DNA from: Hormiphora californensis
Lineage: Eukaryota; Ctenophora; Tentaculata; Cydippida; Pleurobrachiidae
Length of the DNA: 64,000 bases
Direction of reading: 5' to 3'
Assembly: GCA_020137815.1 (NCBI GenBank)
Contig: CM035357.1
Coordinates: 3,306,528-3,370,527 of the forward strand
Made by a program: the position numbers and the translations under genes. A model generated the notes under the pieces. The model was not told where the DNA came from. It did not search any database and saw only the letters and a list, made by a program, of their open reading frames with translations. This document shows positions 1 through 13,000 of the stretch, in pieces (the first letter of the stretch is position 1; each line of letters begins with the position of its first letter).

Positions 1-48
1 GAATTTTCTGTCTGAAATTAATCCATGCAACAATCCTCGTATTTTCAG

Positions 49-243
49 GTTGATTTTAGAGCAGCTTGTCAGTGCCATGGCACAATGTTGGATACTGGGT
101 TCGTATGTTCCGTCTGTATGACAGTGTACTGTTCCTTCCGGGCAATTTGTCAGTCTTGTAACGCTCACTTTAAATTGAGAACAGCGGTCAAGAAAGTCAA
201 GAAGACAGCCGGGAAACGAAAACTTGAAAATGGGAAAAGTTGA
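49..243 (+). CDS. GTF2H3: GTF2H3 (TFIIH p34 subunit), last exon only
   Basis: This is the 3' terminal coding exon of the p34/Tfb4 subunit of transcription factor TFIIH, which acts in nuclear transcription initiation and nucleotide excision repair. The exon follows a clean acceptor (TATTTTCAG at 40-48) and ends at TGA 241-243. It encodes the family's C-terminal zinc-binding module: cysteine pairs in CQCHG, CSVC and CQSC are all present. A lysine-rich tail of about 20 residues follows. The upstream exons lie outside the window, so the gene is partial. The next gene starts about 150 bp downstream on the same strand. The call rests on the order and spacing of the Cys pairs and on the flanking motif VDFRAAC. 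Confidence 0.85.
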   Translation, partial: VDFRAACQCHGTMLDTGFVCSVCMTVYCSFRAICQSCNAHFKLRTAVKKVKKTAGKRKLENGKS

Positions 244-394
244 AAAAAGAGAACGAGGGTTGGTTTATATTTGTATTTTTGATTGTTTTAACAATGTTTT
301 TAATTTATTTTCCTTTTAACAAAAAGATACGTTTAAACTTGGCTCATTTCACCTTCACTTCATCCGAAACAAAAATACCCCACTCCCACTACTA

Positions 395-1088
395 GTGTTT
401 ATGCTCATAAGACGGTTGGTAGTAACAACAACCACACTCCTGTCTCGGTCTCTTTCAACTCTGAACATCATGGAGCCCCAAATGACACGTTGGAATATGA
501 GTGCAGGGGATTTGGAGAAGGGGCTGGATGAAATGCTGAAAAAGTCTCGCTCCCTCTACGATGGTGTAGCTGATCTGAAGCCTAATGAGGTAATAATTAT
601 TAATTAATTAATTAGGGGTTGAAGCCTAATGAGGTAATAATTAATAATTAAATCATAACTACCTCATTATAATTGAATTAGGGTCTTTTTGAAATTGTGG
701 AGAATTTGTTCTCACTCCTCTCTGTCCCTCTTCAGATGCCCTCACTCGTTGAAAAGTTAACGGAAGCTCACCGTTTTTATGATTCAGTTTCCACATTCTT
801 CGATTTCCCCTCTCAAGTTTCCGGGGACAAGTCTGTTCGAGATGCTTGTAAGTTTTCATCTTAACCTAAACTCCAAAGAGTAAATACTCTCCCGGTCTCC
901 AACCCCCTCTACTAACAAACTCTAAAGGTTTTGCCCTGTTTTAAACATGTTCCCTTCTATTTATCAGCGGTCGAGGCTGATAAGAAGCTATCTGAGTTCA
1001 GTGTAGAGATGAGTGCTAGGAAGGATGTGTTTGATGTTGTGTGCTCCTACCAGAATACCCAAACACCCGCTACTGCAGAATCAAAACG
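395..1088 (+). other. THOP1/NLN exons 1-3 (N-terminal helical region)
   Basis: Exon 1 (395-589) carries the candidate presequence and the start of the N-terminal helices. Exon 2 (736-847) and exon 3 (968-1088) continue it. The exon 1 donor segment GAAGCCTAATGAGGTAATA occurs twice, once as the real junction at 576-594 and again inside intron 1 at about 620-640, so a second identical donor lies 40 bp downstream. Intron 3 begins at 1089 and is 7.9 kb long. Confidence 0.85.
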
Positions 1089-4000
1089 GTACGTCGGTGT
1101 AATCTAGAAATATAATCAGAAGAAGGAGAGAATCATATACGCAATGTTTCACGCGCTCTCGCCAGCCCCACCGCTCCTGGTCTGAGGGTGTCGGTTGACA
1201 CTCCTTGCATCCTCCACTGAAATTGTCCGGCCAGGGGCCGTGACAGAGTTTTGGAGCTTGGAAAATCCCAGATCAGAAGCAGTCCCTTTGGTTGAGGAGA
1301 ATTCGTTGAGCCCCCAGTCCAGACCAGGAGAAGCGGACGACTCCCAGTCAAGACTGGGAGCCGTAAGCCGCTGCGCCACGTCAAGGCTTCTCCTCATGCG
1401 AGCGGGTTGTTGTTGTTGTTGTGGTGCTGCGATTCGGACTATGCAGAGCATATCGCCTCAAACGCTCCACGGAGTCTAACTCCCGGCCTAACCAAGTAAA
1501 ACTTGGGAATTCCCTATATGAATCTGGAACTAGGTAACGTTTTGCCTTTGAGAGATTCTTGAGTTTGATTTGATCTGGAACAAGTTAACGTTTTGCCTTT
1601 GAGAGACTCTTGAGTTTGGTCTGGAACAAGGTAACGGTATCCCTTGGAGAGATTCTTGTGTTTGGTTTAGTCTGGATCAAGGTAACGTTTTTCCTTTGAG
1701 AGTGTCTTGAGTTTGGGTCTGGAATCCCGATGTATACCGTGTTTTGAATAGTCAATTACATTCACAATATAAACTTTACACAATCTGTGAACAAACAATA
1801 CGGACAGGTGAACTTACAGAATTTTGATGGATGATTGGTACCGTGATGTTGTTAATGATGAGATGAGGTATCCATTTCCATGCCAGTAGCGATGAAGATA
1901 AACAAAAAACGATCAACACAGATAAGGGGTAGGACTGAGTGTAACAGCAATAGACTATAAAATGTTCTAGAAGACAAATACAATGTAAGACATGTCTGGA
2001 CGTAGCAGAACGTGTAAAGACCGTCAGGAATCGCTAAAATACGAAAATTTCAATTTTGACGTCATTGTGACGTCATAGCGTGACGTCACGACATTATAAC
2101 GTCATGATAGGGAAATATTATTATCAGGCTCATCTAGATAAAGAGGCTGACCAAGTTTGAGATCGATTGGACAAGATTTGAGGTCGCTATGGCGAAAAAC
2201 GCACTATTGTCATATCTATTTTCATACAGTCTTAACACGCGATTTGAGACCTTTAGAAATAGAGTTTCACAAATTCGCTATACAGTTTCTGAAAGTTTAG
2301 ACGATTATCTTTCATAAGTGTGGTCTCCGTTTTTCAATCAAAAACCGTCTTCAGGGTGTAAATTGAGCTCAAAGAAATTTGGTTGGTTTGAAAAATGTCC
2401 TATCTTTATGACAGTTTGTCAAGACGTTCTGATTGGACCTAGAACATGACAAATATTTGTCTACACAATTCAAACGATTATCTTTCGAATGCAACAAACG
2501 AGAAGGGTCTATCTTATGTCGTTTTCTCTCAAAAACGATTATAAATTTGGTAAAATGCGTCTATCCATAGATACATAGACACTTATTGCTTTTTTCACGA
2601 TGGCATATCTCTAAAACTAAAAGAGATAAAGACTTGCCCTTTTAAACTACAGTAGATCTAGACTATGTGACAATGTATACCAAATTTCAGACTGATTGGT
2701 GCAGTGGGGGCCTCGCTATGGGCGTCGCAAAATGCCATTTTTGGCTAAAAACTGAAAAAAGTTATTACTGCATTCTGGCATGCGCGGCTGGGGGGAGGGG
2801 ATGGTCACCTTTGTGCTTGCCAGCGCAGTGATACATACATAACTTGAATTTTTCATACTTTCAAGCGACTTCAAGTTATAAAAACAGCCATGAAATAATG
2901 CCTATCTGTTAGTACTAATTAGTTTGATTATCGGCTTTAGTTGCCATTAGCTGGGATAGCTGGTTCCACTTGAAATCGGATCCTCAACCTTTTCTTGCAG
3001 AAATCCAGGGCAGCAATGAAGCATTCGATGTTGTAGAGCAGTGGGTTAATAACGGCATTTATGGGCAGAATGGCGAGAGAGAAAACCTGGTACCACGGTG
3101 ACATATCGAATACCTCTGTCGTGTGGAGGGCACAACAAATCAGAAACGGCATCCAGCAGCAGAAATCTGTGGCACAAACTAACATTATTTTCTGGTTAAG
3201 CTTCGAAGCGAGATTACTGCCCTCTGGTGGTTTGCTCCGTGCTACCAGAACCCCAATGACAGTGTGACAGAGAGCCACAGTTAGGAAACAGACGAAATGT
3301 AGGGAAATGTAAAGCCACACGAACGTCACCTGAGGATCATCTGGAAGGACAAAGAACTTGAACAAACAAACTGGATCATTTCCATAGAAGGACAGCTCCC
3401 TGTGCTGTATTCCACCGTTATCTGTAGTAAACATGCTGCTCACAATACTCCGGATCCTCGCCCAGGAGAGGCCAGTCTCGGATCTGGTGATCATCCTAGT
3501 GCCATGGTATCCCTGGATAATCGTCAGGAGCTTCTCTTTTGTCATCACTCCCAGGAAAAGCTGATTGGCACCTTCATATGTAAGCCCATTTACGAAACCA
3601 TCCTCAAAGGCGGAAATAATTGGGGTAATTGCAAAACTGACTGCTATAAAAATTATAGCAACCACCATTGCAAATACCTTTTTCTTAAATTTCTGGCTGA
3701 TATCCTTGGACCTCTTGTATCGAAGTCCACGTGTGGCTCCTTGGAGCTTGAATAGGCTGACAACTGCCATGGAGAGAGACGTGATGGTGGTGCCTGTTGT
3801 ACTAATAATACCGATGGACTGACAGGAAAAGCTGCTGACCCAAGCTAACTGCTCTTCACAGAAACTATTTTGATTAGCCCAGTTAAATGTAACCAGTATC
3901 AGTAGGTACAATGATGTGAGGAGGTCACCAAGAGCGATAAGATTGGACAGTACTTTATTGACAAACAAACTGTCCTTCTTGGAGGGTTCATCAAAGAAGA

Positions 4001-7000
4001 GACTTCTGATGATTTGGGCTCCACTCAACACTGTCCCGACTATACCCATCACCATTGCACAAACCATAATCCCGATATTTTCGATAGACTTCCGATGACA
4101 AACACTGTTGCATTCATCCGACAAGTCAGGACAGTCAATGGCCCCATCGCACATTTGACTTATCACAATGTATTTACTGCTTCCTTGGCATTTCACGCTA
4201 TTTTCGCAATTCTCTTCGTCTGATCCATCGCCACAGTCGTCCACCAAATCACAAACCTTAGAAAACGGTATACAAAGGTTAGTATTACAAGCAAAGACGT
4301 TATTGTGATAGCCGTGTCTGTCCTTTTTTACCACAGTGACACCAGGTTGGGCAATGGAATACCGAACATTCTCAATATTTCCACAAGACGAGTGCAATAT
4401 TGGCTTCTGTAAGGGACACTTTTCGTTACGGCATTGGCCACTGCAACTTTGGTAGACGTACTGGTTGCCATAGAAGTAGCGACAATCCTGTTTGACTGTC
4501 GAGAGAATTAATTGAGTGGCTTGAGTTTTCCCAAAAAACTCGTGAAATGGATGCGTGAAATCCTTTTCAGTACATCTGTCACCTATCAGCTGTCTAAAGG
4601 TTTCCAATCCTTTGTGACACCATCCACTCCGTATGATCCGCTTGTCGCCATCAAAAGTTTCAGTCACGCTCGAACGTTTCACAGCTTGGTTGGAGATTCC
4701 GCACACTTTTCCTCCACAAGCAGAGGAAGTAATCGAGCAAACGTCTTCCAGTTCCAAAAATGTAAATTTTTCCTCCGGTCGACACAAGAAGACATCTTTA
4801 CATTTCCCATCTTTCTGAACTCTGTTTGTAGATCCTGTTCCACACCTCTCCCAACTAGTGAAGTCCTCGTCCTCTCCTCCTACACAATCAACAACGCCGT
4901 CTTGGACCCAATTGTAGGGAATGGGAAGCATAGTTTTAACCTGAGTCATTATCCGTTTACACTTCCTGTTAGTGAGCCTGCTACAGACATCAAGTTTCTC
5001 ATCCGCATCTGAACTGCAGTCGCTGTGACCGTCACAGAGTCGGTGTTTGTGAAGGCGGCAATGACGGTCAGTTGTAACACACTCCCCATCCAGTTTGTTA
5101 TCGCACACAATTGGCATATCTTTCACACATAACATGTGGACCGAAATGGTTGTGGGGAATCCATTTACCTTGCATTGTCCCGCTACAAACCCGGAATAGG
5201 AACAGTTGGTCTGATCATGTCCGTTGATACAGTATGGGTGTGAGTAACTTACGCCTACCGCCGCATGTTTGAGCAAATAAAAACACCGGGACCGGTTGCT
5301 TAACGGGTATAACTGTACAGTAATTTCATTTGATTCACAAGTTCCTTCAAATGTTAAGTTTCTGAACTCGGGTATATGGCTGGTATCTCCAAAAAGGTAA
5401 ACTGATGTAGGGTATACCCCAAATCCAGGAATAACGACGCCATATGACAATCCATTACAATCCAACTCATCGACACAATTCCAACTAGGCGCCCAATAAT
5501 CACACTTCCCGTCACACACAAGACTGGGCCGGATAGGGAATGTGTCCTGTGGAGACCGAGGCAGGGTGTAGGTAAATTCTTGTATCTCTTTGTCCCCTGG
5601 ACATTGTTGGTCATCTGTATACAGATAGCCGCGATACACATCATTCCAGCACAAACGACCACACACAGGTCGAGAATCAAATAGCTGGGCCTTGTAATAT
5701 TTATTGAAACCCCACCATAAATCATCAAATAGGTACTTGACAACACATGCTTGGTAGACAGCTGAGTCATCCGGACACAGTCCTGTAACAAGGGTGTACC
5801 GGGTGCGATGTCCCATGGTAAATCTTGCGTAGGCATCAAACGTGAAGTTTGAGTTATAGCACCGGAATTGTGTATATCCTGTGGCATTTTCTCTCGAGCA
5901 CATGTCAGTAAGAATGGGACCAATTTCAGTTATATTGCAGTTGTTGGCATGGCAATTAACAATACAGTGATGACCGGCAATCAGCACAAACAGGTAGACC
6001 CGCCACATGTCTATCTAAAATGAGAAGTGATTTTATTGGTACATGATAATACAAGCAACAAGTAATTGCCCTAGTATAATAACAGTGGTGCTCCGTCGCA
6101 TATTGGCAGCCCGCATTTAAAAGCGTTGTCCACAAACAACAACAACAACCCGCTCGTATGAGGAGAAGCCTTGACGTAGCGCAGCGGCTTACGGCTCCCT
6201 TTTAATACCTTTAATAGATTGCCATGCATTCTAGAAACTTCGTAGAAGCGTTATTACCCCTTTCCGGGACCTAATACTTTTATAGTAGCTTTTATAGTAG
6301 ATATATATATCGTGACCCGGCAAGCAACCTAAAAGTTGTCTGTAGTACAAACAAAGGATCTGTAACACGTCTTTTGTTCAACCCGCAATCCTTTGTTAAA
6401 TCGTTTGCTCAATCGATTTTATCATTGTTGTTCTGCTTTACAATAGAGATTCCCGTACGCCAAAATTTGAGAATTTGGGAAAGAGAGAGAGGCCTCCGAG
6501 AGAACTTTTGTTATAGGTGATTTGGTGACATAGATACCTGGCGCCGGGGTCTGGTCAAATCGACGTGTTAAGCTGTGGAACTGCTAACCGTGCCTCTCCC
6601 CAGCAATGCCACTTGTCGAGGGTAATGTAATTTTTAGTCGGGGTCTGTACATATTGCCAATATGATATTGGACCAGTGCAGTTTGTAGTAACTACACTAC
6701 TAAATCTACTTCAGGTCGAGGGAAAGTTATTTTCAGAATTCACTCCTTATGTTCTTTTGTCCTTTTTGTCGGCATTGTACTCACCCAGAATGTTAACAAG
6801 GAAGGATATCAGGTTGCTGGATATCTCCTGGTCCTCTATGGGTAACAAACAGACAACAGGGAGAGAATGGAGACTGTATCGGGGCCAACCTGATCTACAA
6901 TCTCACCAACCAATTCACTACTTAGCAGAGTACTGGCCTTCTCTGGGTTCCTTTTTACTAGTTCACCCAACAATCTACATGCCTTATCTCTGATGATTGT

Positions 7001-10000
7001 TCTATGTTCATTAGGGGTTGCTAAGTTGAACAAGAATTATTGCATTATGTATTCATAATGCTGTGTTTCCCTGCCCTACCGTTTCACGTATCACTGCCAA
7101 CAGGATCAATGCAAGACTTGGTCGTAATGTAATGTGAGATGCACTGCCAACAGGATCAATGCAAGGCTTGGTCGTAATGTAATGTGAGATGTATACGATC
7201 TAGCTGTCAGTATACTTCTCACATAGCTTAGCTAACTCACTTGCTAACTAGCTTTTGACATTCCAACTTAACTACTTATCTAACCTTTCACATAGGAAGT
7301 AATTTTGATATCTCCTTCTGGTGATCAACACACACACACGCCCTCTGTACAACAGTTTTAATGGGGAATCTCACACATACACGGGCAGAACTCGGTTAAG
7401 GAGAGATTAATTAGTATTCTGAATAAAGAGTTCAGAGCAAGAATTAAATAGGGAAGAAAATCGAAAAATACTGGGTTTGACCGGGAATTGAACCAGGGAC
7501 CTCCAGAGAGACATGCTCGGGCTATAAACCACTAAGCTACCAAACCCTAGGGTTTGGTAGCTTAGTGGTTTATAGCTCCGAGCATGTCTCTCTGGAGGTC
7601 CCTGGTTCAATTCCCGGTCAAACCCAGTATTTTTCGATTTTCTTCCCTATTTAATTCTTGCTCTGAACTCTTTATTCAGAATACTTTCACATAGGGATCC
7701 CTAAAAAAGTTCAGTATTTACACAGAGTTTACACAGTCTTTACTCAGTCGTTACACCTAGGGTTTGGTAGCTTAGTGGTTTATAGCTCCGAGCATGTCTC
7801 TCTGGAGGTCCCTGGTTCAATTCCCGGTCAAACCCAGTTTTTCGATTTTCTTCCCTATTTAATTCTTGCTCTGAACTCTTTATTCAGAATACTTTCACAT
7901 AGGGATCCCTAAAAAAGTTCAGTATTTACACAGAGTTTACACAGTCTTTACTCAGTCGTTACACCCAGAGCGCCCGCGCCGCTCTGGGTGTAACGACTGC
8001 TCTTTCGCACTCGATTTGCAGCGTTTTCGGAAACTTTTTTCGCCGCAGCGCTCAATTTTGTCAATTGTGCAGCACACAATCCAATATTTTCTTGGAAAAA
8101 GCCACTGTGCGCAGCACGCGCCGCTCTGGGTGTAACGACTGAGTAAAGACTGTGTAAACTCTGTGTAAATACTGAACTTTTTTAGGGATCCCTATTCGAC
8201 TCGCAAGATGACCATGTGTATGTAACACGCGAAACGCGCGGCAGCGCTATTTCATGTTTTGTTGAGTGGCGCGCACACACCACGTCCAAAGAATCGCGCC
8301 ATTGGAATTTTGATGAAGGAGCACCTTGTTGTTGTGCGCGCGGCTCTAGTTGCTACGCCGTTGCCCTCGCAACGAAAGTGTGACCAAAATGGTCCCTCTA
8401 CCGATTAGTTAGTATACCAAAATGTCGTTTTCGAATTCTAACCCTGCTATGCCTTTTTACAAAGTAAAAAGGCATCCGGGTGAATGCCGAAGGCATTCAC
8501 CCGGGCAGGGAAAAAATATCGCTTTGGAACAATATGTCTGGTATTCAGTGGGTAATTTTCTACTGATTTCCGAAGTTTCAGCCCAAACGGTTGAGCCGCT
8601 TCGAATCGCAAGCGACTTTCATAACCCGCGTTTTTGCGTAAATAATGGAATTTTAGGGTTAATGAAGTCAATGGAGCACTATTTTTGTATACCTTGCTGT
8701 ATACTCAAAATATCCCTTGCGAACAATATGTCTGGTATTCAGTGGGTAATTCTACTGATATTCGAATTTTAGCCCAAACGGTTGAGCCGCTTCGAGTCGC
8801 AAGCCACTTTTGTGACCCTTGTTTTCGGTGAAAAATCGGGAAAAAATCGAAAAAAAATTTTAAAATTTCAAAACACGGAAATTAGTCCCTAGAACATCCC
8901 AATACACGTGCAACACTTTAAAATTGTGTATTCAAAAAATTTCAACTTAGCAACATTGTTCATCGTGTTATGTTTTAGTTCAGTCGTTAGAAACATTCTC
9001 TATCTAGGTTAGTTGAGAGGGTAATTCAAAACGGAAAACGGGTTGGACTTCACCTTGATAAGGAAAAACAAGAGAGAATTAAAGAAATCAACTCTCGGCT
9101 CAGCAACCTTGGTAGGCACTATGTACAGATACACATTCCTGGAGTTGATAGAAATTACTCTTTTTGTAACACATAATAGTTTACATGTTACATGGACCAA
9201 ATTCCTTTTCTAGGAATTAAATCCAGTTCATTATATCAACCTAACTCTCCAAGGAATCCAGTTCCAAATATAACTCTATTTCCAGGGATCCAGTTCCAAA
9301 TATAACTCTATTTCCAGGAATCCAGTTCCAAATATAACTCTATTTCCAGGAATCCAGTTCCAAAATAACATGAATGAGGATAAGACTACACTTTTCTTCA
9401 CACCTGATCAACTCAAGGGATGTTCCCAAGACTTCCTATCTGGTAAAACAAGTGACTATTATTGATTCTTTGTTTACACGAGTTGGGTAATCATGATTCT
9501 CGAAAATATTGTTCATCAGGCTGTCTCGAGAACAGAATGGGTTTTATTTCTCGTTATTTCCCCCTGTTAACCCTTATTACCCTGTTAACCATGTTATCTC
9601 TGTTACCCCCGTTAACTCTATCCCCCCTCCTACTAGGGATTGAGAAGGATGAGGAAGGTCGCCATAAGATCACACTACAGTATCCCCATCTATATCCCAT
9701 ACTGAGGGAGTGTGTCATTGAGGATACTAGGAAACAGCTGCTTGTGGCACGTTACTCCATGTGCAGGGACCAAAACACACCCATCCTTGAGGTAGGTAGT
9801 GAGGTATAGATTGAGGTGTAGATTGAGGTATAGAGTGAGGTATAGAGTGAGGTAGGGTGTGAGGTGTAGTGGTATTATATAGGGACCAAAACACACCCAT
9901 CCTTGAGGTAGTTACTACGTAACTTTAGACTTGAGGTATTTGGTTAGGTATTGAGTGAGGTATTGGGTGAGGTATTGGGAGGTTTGTTTTTTAATCGACC

Positions 10001-13000
10001 CATGTTTTAGAACAAGCAGCAAACGCTAAAAACTTTCATTTTAGGAACTGGTTAAATTGAGGGCAGAGAAAGCAAAGCTTCTTGGATTTGAGACTCATTC
10101 TGATTTCATATTGGATGCGAGGATGGCCAAAAGCAGGACTACCGTGGCAACTTTTATAGATGACATGGTAAGAAGATATAATGATGTTAACTTAAGTTAT
10201 CCTAATTAGGATACATTGAGATTATATATTTTCATTGTAATGCCATAATATAGTTTTCAGTTCAACCACTAAAACTAATACAACTCTGGTTTTAGGTCTC
10301 TAAGATGAAAGGACCCCTTGCGAAGGAATTCGATGGATTCCTAAAAATGAAGGAGAAAGAATGTGCTGAGAATGGGGAGGCATTTTCTGGGACAGTGCAA
10401 CCTTGGGACATCTACCATTATATGCAGGTTGGGATTAAATTACTCATACAGTAAAGTATGAGATTCTGAATTAGGTTTAGAGTTGTAGCCAGAGGAGAGA
10501 GAATGGGGCGAGAATTTGAGATTATTTGAGATTTTAGTAGGAGATGAGATGAGATTAGAAATGATACTGATGTGTGATAAATTCCATCTGTGAAGTTTTT
10601 ACACGGTTTTATAACAGATTCCTCCCCTCAGATTACAGTAAAAGAGCAGTACTCGGTTGACCAGGAGCTTCTCAAACAATACTTCCCAATTGATACAGTC
10701 ACAAAGGGCCTTCTGGAGATCTACCAGCGAATATTCAACCTCCGATTTGAAAAGATCTCCGAGCCAGCTGCGTGGCACGCTGATGCCTCCCTACACAGCG
10801 TGTTCGATGCTACTTCCGGCCAGTTCCTCGGTCAATTCTACATGGATTTACACCCTCGGGAAGGGAAATACGGTCACGCTGCAGTGTTTGGACTCCAGCC
10901 AAGTGTTGCTCTCCCAACCGGAGATCGTCAACCCGCTGTCTGTGCTCTGGTTTGCAATTTCACCGCTCCCACTGCTGATAAACCCGCCTTGTTGACCCAT
11001 GGAGAGGTGGAAACATACTTCCACGAGTTTGGCCACGCAATGCACCAGATTTGCTCACAAGCCGAACACGCACTCTTCGCAGGTGAGGGGCGCGCGTGTA
11101 CGCGGTATCCCGCGGTGCATATCATGACGAGACTCTCACCAGCGCTGAAGTCAGACTCTCTAACCGTTGGAGAGAGAAAGAGAGATCTAGATAGATCCTT
11201 CCCTAACCACAGCGGAGAGGGAGAGCTGTATGGACACTCTGTCTCTGCTGTGCGCACACTTGTCTCTGCTTGTTTACCTCATGACGTGGGTTACAGAGAG
11301 GGAGAGAACCATTATAGCGGATCAACGCCTCGTGATGCCCTCTCACAGAGAGGAGAGCCGATTATTGCGCACACTTGTCTCTAGGGAGAGAGAGAGACGG
11401 CTAGGGACCGATTAAGTGTGACGCCCAGCGTCACACTTATTTTGCATTCTCCGGAGACTATATAAGGGCGGGCTGTTAGCTGCCATTTGTCTTTTGTTAG
11501 AGACCCAACCCAGAGGAAACCCAGAGGAAACCCTTCTCAACCCGCCTACCTCAGAGCTATTGCCTAGCCATGCTCTCCGCTCCTCTTCCTGCCAAAAGCC
11601 CGTGTAGATTTACCTATATATACTTAACATAGAGTTAGCTAGATAGGATACCAGTGCTCTTATTACATTGTTAGTGCCATTATTAGAGTGAATATTAAGG
11701 GTATAGAACATATTGTAGTTGCTTATCTATTTATTACCCACAACCCTGTGTTTGATATTCTATCCTCGGGTAGAGATATACTGAGTACCATAGCGGAGCT
11801 ATGGAGGGGGGTTATGCGTGACTCAGTAGAGATGGAGCCCCCAGCGAGAATCGAACTCGCGACCCCTGGTTTACAAGACCAGTGCTCTAACCTCTGAGCT
11901 ATGGAGACTGGAAATCGGATATACCCACTTGGGAATGGGGAGAGGAAAGAAGAGTAGAAGCTATACTACAAAAACTCCAGTTCGAAGACAACCCTCTACT
12001 AACGCCGGAGCAGAAAGCTCAAGTTCGGGAATTGTGAAGGAATACCAAGAAATCTTCAGTCTTTCAGATAAGGAACTGGGTCTAACTACCCTGTATCACA
12101 CTGAGATAAAACTTAAAGAAAATGCCACTGTTGTTAACAAAAATAGACCCATACCCATGCACAGCTTCGAAACGGCTAAAGAGATGATTCTAGACATGAT
12201 TGAAATGGGAGTGTTAGAACCGAGCACAGCTACTTATCGGTCCCCCTTAGTGATAGTCAAGAAGAAATGGAAAGAATAAGATGTGTATCGATTTCAGGCT
12301 ACTCAATGACGCTACGGTGTCTAATTTGCACCCACTCCCAACGGTCCAAGAAACTAGGAATATTTGGTTCGGATGCAAAATGTGGAGCGTCATGGATCTT
12401 AGCTCCGCATTCTGGCAAATACCACTACAGAAGACTCTAGGACGTCACGACTATATGGCTGAATTCGATGGGATCCTGGAGGCACAAGGTGGTGCCCATG
12501 GGGCGAGAACAAGCCCAGCAGCCCTGCAGTCTTTAGCTGATAGGCTTTTCGGGGACCTGAGGCGAATGTTTGCGCGGTTTACTTGGATGATATAATATCA
12601 GGGCAGCCAATGCTGAGGTCATGATGGATAATCTGAACTAATATCGAGAGACTAAAATTGGTGGGCTCAAACTGAAACCCGGAAATGCGAGCTATTTCAA
12701 CGGGAAGTCATGTTCTTGGGATGCAAACTAACAGAAGAAGGGCTGTACGCAAACCAAGAGAAAATAAAGGATCTTTTGGAGATGCCAGACCCGAAATCAA
12801 AGAAGGATGTCCAAAGAGTGTTGGGATTAGCTGGGTATTTTAGGGAGTTCGTACCTAAATTCGCAGAAAAAGCTAAAGCCCTAACCTCGCTACTCCAAGG
12901 ATCGGAAAAGTTTGAATTTGGGGAGGAAGCTAAAAACAGCTTCGAGGCCGTGAAAACCGCCCTGACGAACCCGCCCTTGCTTGGTTTGGGCGGATCCTAA

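Larger units (their letters stand above)
9008..11082 (+). other. THOP1/NLN exons 4-9 (catalytic core)
   Basis: Six exons encode the central domain. Exon 4 begins LVERV and contains the GLHL block; exon 5 contains the NNMNED block; exon 6 contains LQYPHLYP. Exon 9 is the largest (451 nt) and holds [17 protein letters not shown], characteristic of M3A peptidases, and the HEFGH zinc site. Exon 9 ends with GCAG before GTGAGG at 11083. The LTR element starts only 14 bp after that donor. Confidence 0.9.
11097..11830 (+). repeat. 5' LTR
   Basis: This LTR begins TGTACGCGGTATCCCGCGG and ends GCGTGACTCAGTAGA. It differs from the 3' LTR by a few short indels (for example TTACAGAG versus TTAGCAGAG) and very few substitutions, implying a young insertion. 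The indel-only pattern may also reflect imperfect base calling. A 12-bp inverted repeat and a TATA box lie inside. Confidence 0.92.

Noticed and set aside
4512..5012. 166-residue frame opposite the GPCR gene
   Set aside because: It is the antisense shadow of the conserved Cys-rich ectodomain, with no independent motifs.
7551..7624. Functional tRNA gene
   Set aside because: A and B boxes are good, but the anticodon arm does not fold canonically and the unit is repeated with a common 3' tail, as in SINEs.
11833..11908. Functional nuclear tRNA-Thr gene
   Set aside because: It encodes CCA, starts two bases from the LTR edge in PBS orientation and lies inside a retroelement; animal tRNA genes do not encode CCA.
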